A DNA stretch of 64,000 nt from CBINFS01 sp966250015 (GTDB lineage Bacteria > Bacteroidota > Rhodothermia > Rhodothermales > DASSAV01): positions 1 to 64,000 of the forward strand of contig CBINFS010000005.1 in assembly GCA_966250015.1 (NCBI GenBank), read 5' to 3'. Shown in pieces: positions 41,716-49,811 of the stretch. The position numbers and the translations under genes are program-made. Each line of letters begins with the position of its first letter. Within the stretch, counting starts at the first letter, position 1. The notes under the pieces were generated by a model. The model searched no databases, was not told the DNA's origin, and was given only the letters and a program-made list of their open reading frames with translations.

Positions 41716-43026
41716 ATGCTCTGGCAGAAAGGAACCACCATCCAGGACTGGGTCACACGCTTCACGGTTGGTGAAGATTACCACTGGGACACCCTTCTCC
41801 TTCCTTACGACATCGAGGGGACCCGTGCCCAGGCCTGGGCGCTGGCTGAAATCAAAACCCTCACGCAGGACGAGCTCTCACGAATCGAAGCCGCACTCGA
41901 CCGGTTGGCGAATGAGGTTCAAGAGGGCAAAGTTAAAGTTAAACCTGAAGATGAAGACTGCCACACGGTAATCGAGGAGTACCTTACAAAGGAGCTCGGT
42001 GAAACGGGCAAACGGATTCACACGGGAAGGTCACGCAACGACCAGGTGCTGGTTGCCCTGCGGCTTTTCCTGCGAGAGCAGATCAGATCGGTCGCAAAGC
42101 AGTGCATCGAGCTAACCCGTGCCCTGATCGCCATCGGGCGGAATTACGACGACGTCCTGATGCCCGGATACACGCACCTGCAACGGGCGATGCCGACGAC
42201 GCCGGGCCTTTGGGCAATGGGGTACGCAGAGTTGCTTGCCGACGACCTCGAAGTGCTCCGCCACGCCTTCGACCGTATCAACGTCTCGCCGTTGGGTAGC
42301 GCAGCAGGCTATGGCGTCCCCTACCTCGATCTACCCAGATCGGAAACGGCCAAACGACTCGGATTCAGGGACGTACAAACCCACGTCACGGCCGTTCAGC
42401 TATCCAGAGGGAAGCTCGAGCTGAGCGTCGTGCATGCCCTCGTTCAGGTGGCGGCTACGATCAACCGGCTGGCGGCGGACCTCGTCCTGTTCAACACCGC
42501 CGAGTTCTCCTTCGTCGAGCTACCCGCCGAGTTTTGCACGGGCAGCAGCATCATGCCCCAGAAACAGAATCCGGACGTGCTGGAGCTGGCCCGGGCGACC
42601 TATCATCGGATAACCTCCGAGATGAATCTGCTCGTAACGCTGCCGGCAAATCTCCCGTCCGGCTACCACCGTGATCTCCAGTTGACGAAAGAGGCCGTCA
42701 TGCGCGCCACCCTGCTCGTGCAGGACCTGCTGACGGCGATGATCAACCTGATGCCGGGTGTGCGATTCCGCCGAGAACGCCTCCGCGAAGCCACAACGCC
42801 CGAACTGTTTGCCACGGCTGCGGCGCTACAAAAAGTGATAGAAGGGATGCCCTTCCGAGAGGCCTACCGGGAGGCGGCAAAGGCGCTCGAATCCCTCGAG
42901 ACGCCAGACGATGCGTCAGCGCTCTCCGACTACGTCGTGCCGGGATATCCTGGCCACGTCGTCCCCGAGCTCATCGAGGAGTGGATCGCATCGCATCTCG
43001 ACTGGACCGGATCTCATCAGGATTGA
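41716..43026 (+). CDS. argH: Argininosuccinate lyase
   Basis: This enzyme cleaves argininosuccinate into arginine and fumarate, the last step. It has 436 aa with the fumarase/aspartase fold. The signature GSSIMPQKQNPDVLEL (about 275-290) contains the catalytic Ser, and HTGRSRNDQVLVALRLF and YTHLQRAMPTT provide the other active-site conserved regions. It is the final gene of the arg operon. Its 3' end overlaps the 3' end of the minus-strand fkp gene by 56 bp, so the two transcripts converge with no separating terminator. Confidence 0.93.
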   Translation: MLWQKGTTIQDWVTRFTVGEDYHWDTLLLPYDIEGTRAQAWALAEIKTLTQDELSRIEAALDRLANEVQEGKVKVKPEDEDCHTVIEEYLTKELGETGKRIHTGRSRNDQVLVALRLFLREQIRSVAKQCIELTRALIAIGRNYDDVLMPGYTHLQRAMPTTPGLWAMGYAELLADDLEVLRHAFDRINVSPLGSAAGYGVPYLDLPRSETAKRLGFRDVQTHVTAVQLSRGKLELSVVHALVQVAATINRLAADLVLFNTAEFSFVELPAEFCTGSSIMPQKQNPDVLELARATYHRITSEMNLLVTLPANLPSGYHRDLQLTKEAVMRATLLVQDLLTAMINLMPGVRFRRERLREATTPELFATAAALQKVIEGMPFREAYREAAKALESLETPDDASALSDYVVPGYPGHVVPELIEEWIASHLDWTGSHQD

Positions 43027-46000
43027 GCGTCACCCTCAACCCCTGGTCGACGATACGGCAAGGCCAGAGCCGTACTTCGCTGTCAGGATACGTTTCTCCG
43101 AGAAACTGCGCCAGGTCCGCCTCAGGGATACCGGCTCGCGATACGACGATGGCGAAGCCTCCACCGCCTGCTCCAGCCAGCTTCCCTCCGACGATTAGAG
43201 GATCGAGCCGTTCAAACAGCTCATCGATGACCGGATTCGTGCTCCCCGGATCGAGCCTGACGTTGGCCTTCCAGTGCCGCCCTAACAAGCGGCCCAGCTC
43301 GTCAACGTTGCCGGCTGCGATTGCGCCCGCCATTTGCCGCGCCAGGTCCTGAATCTCGAAGAGCACTTCGACCACGCGTGGCTCGCGGCTGACGTATCCA
43401 CCCATGATGGCACGGAGGATCCGTTTTGCGAGACGCCGCTGTCCGGTATAGATCAGATGGAGCCGGTCGTGAAGGATCTCCGGGACCAATATGTGATCCC
43501 ATTGAGGCGATTGGGGAAGACCCGGTTTCGTATGGATCAGCTTGAGCCCGCCAACCACACCGCCTACCTGGTCTTGCCATCCCCCACCGGTCGTAAGCTG
43601 CTGCTCCAGCGCGAAGACCTGGTCGAACAAGAGGTGTTCGTCCACCTCCCGACCGGTGAGGTGATTCAACGCCGAGAGCACGGCCGCGGCCATGATGCTG
43701 CTCGTTCCGAGACCGGATCCCTTGGGAATGGCAATCTCTGTCCTAAGCCGGATTCCCCGGCCGTTGAAGCTCTCCAAACCGACAGAGACCAGCGCCGCCT
43801 TGTGCAACGCCAGCGGATCTGAAAGGTCACGATAGTTGTGCAGGTCTTCCGTGTCGAGCTGTTTCCGTACGCCTAGGTCGGCGCTTTCGAGTACAAAGCC
43901 GGGTTCGTCGAGCCACGACGCCTCGACACGCACCGGGAAGGAGCCATTCAACGTGATTGCCGCGTTCAGCACCGTCCCACCCTGTTCGATGCTGAAGGGT
44001 GCGGTATCGGACCATCCTCCACCCAGATCGATCCGGGCCGGCGACTCCACCAGCACGGAGCGACCCCCCTCCCGTCTTCTCGCAACGACAGGCATCCTGG
44101 TGTTTTCGCGGATAACGTGTGCCAGCTCGGAAAAGGCCCGCTCTTCGAGCGTTTCTCCAAGTACGCGTATCGATCGCGTACTGGACGTCATCAGAAGATC
44201 CGAAGCGACTTTTAAAGCTCGCATCCGATAAAGAGCGTCGGCTTCCGACTCCAGCCGTTTCTCGAGACGACCGATACGCCGCTGTATCTCGTACAAGTCC
44301 TGCCCCGGAAAACCTGACGGAGCCTGTGTGGTCGTCGGATCCCGAATTGCCGCAAGAAAACGTTCGACCAGGATGTCTTCTTGCAGCCGCGATGTCAGGT
44401 CGAGGATACGGTCGAGGTCGGCCTGGAGGTAGCTTTCTTCGAGAGATAAGCGTCGCGCTTGCTTCCACGCAAATCGCTCGTCCTGCGAAGCCTGCTCCGG
44501 CCACTGAATCCACTCGGTGAGACGCAGGCTCTCATCCGGAGAACCTGCAACGGGATAGAGTCGGGCATTCCATAGTGTCCGGGCTTCAGCTGGAATTCCA
44601 TCCCAGAGATCGGCTTCCGACACGTCCGCCTTCTCCAACCATTCCTTCCATGGACAATTCAGAAAGGTCGCGCCGGGTTCGGTGTACACCTTTTTCGGAT
44701 TGTCCGACACCCCGTAAATACGTGACACCCAGGCAGGCCCGTCATTTGTCCGAACGGGAAGCTGATGTAGTACGAGATCATCGAGCACGACTAGCGGTTT
44801 CCTCTGATCGGTGTGTCGGACGCCCGTCAGGATTACCCCTTTTCCAAGCCGAGCCGGTCCTGTCAGAAGGCTATCATCAAACACAACCCTGCCGCCTTCC
44901 TTGACCTCAACACCGTTAACGATTGAGGAGATCAACACAAGATCCGGGTTCGCACGGCTGAGATGATCGTGAGAATAGCTCTGCACGCTCGACGACCACC
45001 CGGCCTCGGAGAAATGAACCTGTTCGGCAAAGACGGCGTCGCGATATTCGGCCGTGGCGCCGAAATGAATGAATCGTGCCGGCCTGAGCGTCTGCACAGA
45101 GAAAGGCACGCCTCGAAACTCCTCCCACAATTGCTTTCTCACTGCCCGGAGAAACTGCGTTACCGGCCCGTCGCTTTCGTCAAGGAGATACTCTTCCCGT
45201 GAGGCCTCCGGCGGCAAAAGGCCGAGGAAATCCCCGTAGAGGTTCAGGCATATCCCCTCACGGATGATGCCTTCCAGCACGCCGCCTGCTCCTTTTTCCA
45301 CGAGTCGGCCAGCGGTGTCTGGATCGAGCCAGACGATCCCCGTATCTACGGTGACCCGCTGTTCCACATCGACAGCCCCGACTGCCTCCAGCTTTTCGAG
45401 GGACGGCTTATGAAGAAATTGCCGCACCTTCCCCGTCGGAGGCTCTGAAACGAATACCCCGTGGCGCGTGCCGACTGCTACCGGAACACTCATCCCTACC
45501 CCTACTACGCCCTGCCGGTTGAAATCGAGCTGCAGGTGGTCGAAAACGAGGAGGACGTCTCCCGAGGCAATCACCACGCCTTCGTACATGTGCCGGGGTA
45601 GGCCGCTCAGAGAAACGATGAACTCGTCGAAAAGCGTGGATGCCCGCCCGTCCGGCAGCTCGTGTGGGAGCCGGGCAAACAGCTTTCCGAAGGCGGAATA
45701 GTGCGGCAGCCGTTTACTGTCGCCGCCCGAGTGGACGATCAGGATGCGTTTCCCTTTGAAGAGATCTGATTGCCGGCCGGCCTCTGAAACAAGGAAACCT
45801 TCTTGTGAGCCGAGCAACCTGACGAGGTGTTGGAGTACGTTGAGCGTTGCGCCACCGCTCCCGATGCGTCGGCCTTCCGGATCTGATACAACGAGCCACT
45901 GCGTCGATGGCGGAAGTAAGCCCTGTCGCTTACGCAGCTCGATCTGGAGCTCGTATGCCCTTGCCTGGTGGGGATTTGCGGCCGTCAGCACGCAGACGTC

Positions 46001-46087
46001 CCAAATCGGTATCGAGGGAGAGCCGGATAATGACTGCTGGTAAAAAAGTACCCAGTTGTCCCGGTATGCCTGGACGAGTTGTTTCAT
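42971..46087 (-). CDS. fkp: Bifunctional fucokinase/GDP-fucose pyrophosphorylase
   Basis: A 1038-aa Fkp-type enzyme that makes GDP-L-fucose by salvage: L-fucose to fucose-1-phosphate, then to GDP-fucose. The N-terminal half is the pyrophosphorylase, with GRRIGSGGATLN (72-83). A beta-helix-like middle follows, and the C-terminal half is a GHMP kinase: SPARIDLGGGWSDTAP (about 683-698), the KGSGLGTSSIMAAA ATP loop (about 788-801) and the GAGGGGFAIV C-terminal motif. It resembles the Bacteroides enzyme used to decorate capsule and glycoproteins. The last 18 codons overlap the end of argH on the other strand. Confidence 0.93.
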   Translation of the reverse strand: MKQLVQAYRDNWVLFYQQSLSGSPSIPIWDVCVLTAANPHQARAYELQIELRKRQGLLPPSTQWLVVSDPEGRRIGSGGATLNVLQHLVRLLGSQEGFLVSEAGRQSDLFKGKRILIVHSGGDSKRLPHYSAFGKLFARLPHELPDGRASTLFDEFIVSLSGLPRHMYEGVVIASGDVLLVFDHLQLDFNRQGVVGVGMSVPVAVGTRHGVFVSEPPTGKVRQFLHKPSLEKLEAVGAVDVEQRVTVDTGIVWLDPDTAGRLVEKGAGGVLEGIIREGICLNLYGDFLGLLPPEASREEYLLDESDGPVTQFLRAVRKQLWEEFRGVPFSVQTLRPARFIHFGATAEYRDAVFAEQVHFSEAGWSSSVQSYSHDHLSRANPDLVLISSIVNGVEVKEGGRVVFDDSLLTGPARLGKGVILTGVRHTDQRKPLVVLDDLVLHQLPVRTNDGPAWVSRIYGVSDNPKKVYTEPGATFLNCPWKEWLEKADVSEADLWDGIPAEARTLWNARLYPVAGSPDESLRLTEWIQWPEQASQDERFAWKQARRLSLEESYLQADLDRILDLTSRLQEDILVERFLAAIRDPTTTQAPSGFPGQDLYEIQRRIGRLEKRLESEADALYRMRALKVASDLLMTSSTRSIRVLGETLEERAFSELAHVIRENTRMPVVARRREGGRSVLVESPARIDLGGGWSDTAPFSIEQGGTVLNAAITLNGSFPVRVEASWLDEPGFVLESADLGVRKQLDTEDLHNYRDLSDPLALHKAALVSVGLESFNGRGIRLRTEIAIPKGSGLGTSSIMAAAVLSALNHLTGREVDEHLLFDQVFALEQQLTTGGGWQDQVGGVVGGLKLIHTKPGLPQSPQWDHILVPEILHDRLHLIYTGQRRLAKRILRAIMGGYVSREPRVVEVLFEIQDLARQMAGAIAAGNVDELGRLLGRHWKANVRLDPGSTNPVIDELFERLDPLIVGGKLAGAGGGGFAIVVSRAGIPEADLAQFLGETYPDSEVRLWPCRIVDQGLRVTLNPDEIRSSRDAMRSTPR

Positions 46088-46110
46088 ATCCTTGCGGTGA
46101 ATACGACCGG

Positions 46111-46527
46111 CTATTCTCCCTGGATCGTCACCACAATTCTCCGCCGGCGCGGTTTGACGTCACATTCGAGCAAAAAGAGCTGTTGCCACGTCCCCAGAAC
46201 AGGCTTGCCGTCCCGAACTGGCACCGTCATCGATTGGCCGAGGGTCGTCGCCTGAAGGTGTGAATGGCCATTCCCGTCGTGCCATGCCTGCTCGTGTCCG
46301 TACTGCCGGCTCGGTGGAATCAGCCGATCGAGCAGCTCGGGCAGATCGCGTTCGAGGCCCGGTTCAAACTCGATCATCCCGACGGCGCCCGTGCTACCCA
46401 CGACGTGGACGTTGACCAACCCGATACGAATGCCAGAGTCGGCGACCACCCGTTCCACGCCCGACGTGATGTCGTGCATGTCCCCGTGTCCACTTGTGGA
46501 AATGCTGAGCTCGTCCTGATGAACCAT
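46111..46527 (-). CDS. YjbQ/UPF0047 family protein
   Basis: About 138 aa, matching the YjbQ family (secondary thiamine-phosphate synthase-like), which forms a small beta barrel. Conserved features are the DITSGV segment near 19-24, STGAVGMIEFEPGLERDL, the metal-type histidine cluster GNGHSHLQATTLG, and the C-terminal GTWQQLFLLECD strand. Some members have weak thiamine-phosphate synthase activity, but the real role is uncertain. I use the ATG at 46527, since the upstream start is a TTG adding three residues. It lies between surE (28 bp) and fkp (23 bp) on the same strand, probably in one transcript. Confidence 0.85.
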   Translation of the reverse strand: MVHQDELSISTSGHGDMHDITSGVERVVADSGIRIGLVNVHVVGSTGAVGMIEFEPGLERDLPELLDRLIPPSRQYGHEQAWHDGNGHSHLQATTLGQSMTVPVRDGKPVLGTWQQLFLLECDVKPRRRRIVVTIQGE

Positions 46528-46555
46528 ACCTGCCAAATCGATTAGTAGTTACGAA

Positions 46556-47395
46556 TCAACCGCCCTCGTTCAAGTTCCATTCGCGGAGCGCCAGCGTCGC
46601 AATGTGCTCGTGTGCCGTCAGGTCGTGATGCAGCGGCGTTATCGATACGTAGCCTTGCTCAACGGCGTAAATGTCGGTGTTGTCCCCTTCGTCCAGATTG
46701 ACGAACCGGCCAGACAGCCAGTAGTACGGCCGGTTATACGGGTCCATGCGCTCACTGAACGATTCCTCCCAGCGGGACCTTGCCTGACGTGTAATCATCG
46801 TCCCCTTGATTTCCTCGAAAGGCAATGCCGGTATGTTGACGTTCAGCAAAACACCGGGCGGAAGCTTTTCCCTCAGAATCTTTTCCGAAATGAGCCGGGC
46901 ATAACGGGCCGCGGGTTCAAAATCGGAGGCGTCCCATGCGCAGAGCGAGAACGCGATCGAATCGATCCCCAGGATCGACGCCTCCGTGGCAGCGCTGACG
47001 GTACCCGAATAAATCACGTTGACTGCCGTGTTCGGCCCACGGTTGATGCCGCTCAGCACGAGGTCCGGACGACCCGGCAAAATCTGATTGATGGCGAGCT
47101 TTATGCAGTCGGCCGGCGTCCCGGTGACGGCATATGAAGCAATCTCCCCGCGCGAAACCTTGAACGGCCACTCCTGTGCTCGGACCGGGTCTCGAACGGT
47201 AATCGCATGCCCGACGGCGCTTTGCTCGCTCACGGGCGCAACCACCCACACCTCGCCAAGATCGGCCACGGCATCTGCCAGCGCTTTGATCCCCGGGGCA
47301 TTGATACCATCGTCATTACTGATCAGAATGAGCGGCCGCTTCCGTTCCGTCGAAGGTGGTTGAATGGGCTGCATACTGCCCGTTACGTCGTTCAT
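46556..47395 (-). CDS. surE: 5'/3'-nucleotidase SurE
   Basis: SurE removes phosphate from nucleoside monophosphates and is linked to stationary-phase survival. It has 279 aa. The metal site is in LISNDDGINAPG (about 22-33), with Asp-Asp and Asn/Ser ligands; SGINRGPN and YSGTVSAA are the other two hallmark segments. The start is unclear: the ATG at 47395 sits just one base after an AGGAGG, and the ATG at 47374 (MQPIQPPST) is also possible. Downstream 28 bp is the YjbQ-type gene. panB lies upstream, ending 78 bp away on the same strand. Confidence 0.93.
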   Translation of the reverse strand: MNDVTGSMQPIQPPSTERKRPLILISNDDGINAPGIKALADAVADLGEVWVVAPVSEQSAVGHAITVRDPVRAQEWPFKVSRGEIASYAVTGTPADCIKLAINQILPGRPDLVLSGINRGPNTAVNVIYSGTVSAATEASILGIDSIAFSLCAWDASDFEPAARYARLISEKILREKLPPGVLLNVNIPALPFEEIKGTMITRQARSRWEESFSERMDPYNRPYYWLSGRFVNLDEGDNTDIYAVEQGYVSITPLHHDLTAHEHIATLALREWNLNEGG

Positions 47396-47473
47396 GCCTC
47401 CTGCTTTTCCAAGGTTATTCCCTCACCTGGAGGTATACAATTTTTCTAGTACTCGTTAAAACCTGCCCGGCGT

Positions 47474-48310
47474 TCAATAGCTCTCCTGTTCTGATGGAAA
47501 ATCCCGTTGACGCACGTCGTCCACGTACCGTCCGACAGCAGACGTGATCAGCTCGGCGAGATTCGCATACCTGCGAACGAAACGCGGGTGGAAGTCGGTA
47601 GTCAACCCCAACGCATCGTGTATGACCAGCACCTGGCCGTCGCAATTCACACCTGCACCGATCCCGATGGTCGGTATGGTAAGCGCCGAGGTTACCTCGC
47701 CCGCCAGCTTGGCCGGTATCTTCTCGAGCACGATGGCAAAACAACCGGCACGCTCGAGCAGGACCGTGTCGTTTTTCAATTGTTCGGCTTCCGCCTCTTC
47801 CCGCGCCCGCACTTTGTATGTGCCGAACTTATAAATGGATTGCGGGGTCAGGCCCAGGTGCCCCATCACCGGAATGCCCGCTGCAACGATCCTTCGGACG
47901 GCTTCCTCGATCTGCATTCCGCCTTCCAGCTTAACGGCGTGCGCCCCGGACTCCTTCATCACGCGGATGGCGGACCTGAGCGCCATGTTGGAGTTCCCCT
48001 GATAGGAACCAAACGGCAGATCGACGACCACGAGCGCGCGCTTAACGGCCCGGACGACACACTGCGCGTGATAGATCATTTGGTCGAGCGTGATGGGGAG
48101 TGTCGTCTCATTCCCCGCCATGACGTTGGATGCAGAATCTCCAACCAGAATGACGTCGATGCCAGCAGCGTCTATGATCCGGGCCGTCGTATAGTCGTAT
48201 GCCGTCAGCATCGCGATCGGGACACCCGCAGCTTTCATTTCTTGCAGCGTTTGCGTCGTAACGCGTTTAGCCGTTGTAACACTTTCGGGTGTAACCGTTT
48301 GCGTGCTCAT
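47474..48310 (-). CDS. panB: 3-methyl-2-oxobutanoate hydroxymethyltransferase
   Basis: This enzyme uses methylenetetrahydrofolate to convert 2-oxoisovalerate to ketopantoate, the first committed step to pantothenate and CoA. It has 278 aa. Characteristic segments are MLTAYDYTTARIIDAAGIDVILVGDSASNVM (metal-binding Asp), DLPFGSYQGN, KLEGG, VMGHLGLTPQSI and IGIGAGVNCDGQVLVIHD. The start is the ATG at 48310. No other pantothenate gene is nearby. It is upstream of surE and could be co-transcribed with it. Confidence 0.95.
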   Translation of the reverse strand: MSTQTVTPESVTTAKRVTTQTLQEMKAAGVPIAMLTAYDYTTARIIDAAGIDVILVGDSASNVMAGNETTLPITLDQMIYHAQCVVRAVKRALVVVDLPFGSYQGNSNMALRSAIRVMKESGAHAVKLEGGMQIEEAVRRIVAAGIPVMGHLGLTPQSIYKFGTYKVRAREEAEAEQLKNDTVLLERAGCFAIVLEKIPAKLAGEVTSALTIPTIGIGAGVNCDGQVLVIHDALGLTTDFHPRFVRRYANLAELITSAVGRYVDDVRQRDFPSEQESY

Positions 48311-48458
48311 GATCTGGATTTTCCTTCAAATATGGGCTTGAATTAACTTTTCGAATATACGAAAGAGCCGGTCATGCAGGCGCAAAAAGGTCGTGTATTG
48401 GCGGATTTCCAGAAAAGCAAACAATAACGCGTCAGACCTTTCCCGCACGGAAGTAAAC

Positions 48459-48490
48459 AAAAAAGGGCACCGGGCTGAGTGCCGGTGCCC
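48459..48490 (-). terminator. Terminator ending the dxr-rseP-uppS-bamA-ompH run
   Basis: Nine-bp perfect GC-rich arms (48465-48473 and 48482-48490) with an 8-nt loop. Read on the minus strand, the hairpin is followed directly by six T residues and lies 23 bp after the second ompH stop. This fits a Rho-independent terminator for the envelope operon. Confidence 0.88.
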
Positions 48491-48513
48491 CGAAAAAGGT
48501 ATCGACTAAAAGT

Positions 48514-49122
48514 CTAGTTGGACGAAGCCGCTGCCTGATCGCCATCGACGTCCAAACCGAGCTTACGCGCCACGGCTTCTGTGATGTCGACGATCGTTTT
48601 CTCGTTACGGTAAAGTATGACGGGCTGCACGCCAACCTGAGAACGAAGGACGAGATCGAGTCCGGCTTCCGCCGCAGCTTCGTCGATCGCTTTCTGGACG
48701 CGCTCGAACAACGGCCTCATCAGCTCCGCTTCCCGTTCGGCCAGACTCTGCTCCTTCTCCTGAGCCGTCTTTTGAATCTGGCCTTGGAGGTTGATCAGCT
48801 CTTGCTCGCGCTCCTGCCGGCGTTCGGGTGAAAGAAGGGCCTGTTGTTTCTGGTACTTGTCGAGCTTTTCCTGGTAGTCTTTTGCCAGCGACTGAATTTC
48901 TTCCTGACTGCCCTGATACTCCTTTTGCAACTGCTCCTGGATCGAGCGATAGTCCGGCATGTTGACGATGATCAGCTCGTGATCCGTATACCCGATTTTG
49001 AGCGGTGACGTTTGCGCCCGAGCGTCCCGACCCGTTGCGAAGGCCAGCGGCAGCAAGAGCAGCAAGGTGACAACCACACTACCCAATCGACTTACATTTT
49101 TAATTTCCATCAGTTTTTCCAT
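48514..49122 (-). CDS. OmpH/Skp-family periplasmic chaperone (second copy)
   Basis: A 202-aa secreted protein with a signal peptide (hydrophobic core SVVVTLLLLLPLAFA, cleavage near ARAQ) and the Skp/OmpH layout: an N-terminal strand IGYTDHELIIVNMPDYRSIQEQL, a long charged coiled coil (about 60-135) that forms the chaperone tentacles, and a C-terminal strand domain. It keeps unfolded outer-membrane proteins soluble on the way to BamA. It is the second of two tandem copies. The start could be the ATG at 49122 or at 49110. A short acidic tail (DVDGDQAAASSN) ends it. Confidence 0.88.
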   Translation of the reverse strand: MEKLMEIKNVSRLGSVVVTLLLLLPLAFATGRDARAQTSPLKIGYTDHELIIVNMPDYRSIQEQLQKEYQGSQEEIQSLAKDYQEKLDKYQKQQALLSPERRQEREQELINLQGQIQKTAQEKEQSLAEREAELMRPLFERVQKAIDEAAAEAGLDLVLRSQVGVQPVILYRNEKTIVDITEAVARKLGLDVDGDQAAASSN

Positions 49123-49161
49123 AAGAGTGTTACGCTTACGTCCCAGTCCCGTTGGGTTTTT

Positions 49162-49725
49162 TCATCTACTACTTCCCGAACGAGCAGGACTGTCAACATC
49201 AATGCCAAGTTCTTCAAGCACCCGATCGCTCAGGTTGTACTGTTCGCGCGCATACATAAAAAGATAATCACCGCTCCTGTCGAACACATAATCGTAGTTT
49301 CCAGCAACAGCGACTTCTTCAACAGCCTTCAGGATCCGTTCCTGTATCGGTCGCATCAGGCTTTCCTGTTGGGCAAACAGTTCTCCCTCAGGTCCAAAGT
49401 ATTGCATACGTAGACGTTCGACTTCCTCCTCAGCGCGGACGATGTCCTCACGCCGCCTCTGTCGTTCCTCATTCGTATACAGCAACTCCCGGGCCTGGTA
49501 CTCACGGAACATTTCGTCGACTTCCCGCTGCTTGGCCTCCACCTCCCCCTGCCATTCCTGAGCCATTCGGTCCAGCTGCTGTTGAACCGTGGCATATTCC
49601 GGAGTTTTGCTCAAAATGTACTCGGAATCAATATACGCAATTCTCTGTTGCGCAGACGACACACCAGCACCGAGGACCATGAAGAGTAACGTAACTGGAA
49701 GTGTCTTGAGAAACATCATTTTCAT
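49162..49725 (-). CDS. OmpH/Skp-family periplasmic chaperone (first copy)
   Basis: About 187 aa: signal peptide (KTLPVTLLFMVLGAGVSSAQ), N-terminal strand RIAYIDSEYILSKTPEYATVQQQL, a long coiled coil (about 55-115) and a C-terminal domain with FDRSGDYLFMYA. The pattern IDSEYIL matches Skp/OmpH more closely than the tandem copy, which has YTDHELI. It follows bamA (86 bp) and precedes the second copy (39 bp). I start at the ATG at 49725, just inside a GTG that would extend the frame. The two copies differ mainly in coil length, so they may serve different clients. Confidence 0.88.
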   Translation of the reverse strand: MKMMFLKTLPVTLLFMVLGAGVSSAQQRIAYIDSEYILSKTPEYATVQQQLDRMAQEWQGEVEAKQREVDEMFREYQARELLYTNEERQRRREDIVRAEEEVERLRMQYFGPEGELFAQQESLMRPIQERILKAVEEVAVAGNYDYVFDRSGDYLFMYAREQYNLSDRVLEELGIDVDSPARSGSSR

Positions 49726-49811
49726 TGAGGGTCTCACCGTTTATCAGTTGATAACGATCTGGTCCATTTGTCCATCAATCAGGACGCTCCGATGTTTCCT
49801 TCAACTCGATA

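Noticed and set aside
47507..48346. Plus-strand 279-aa open frame antisense to panB
   Set aside because: Composition shows no hydrophobic core; panB motifs are unmistakable on the other strand.
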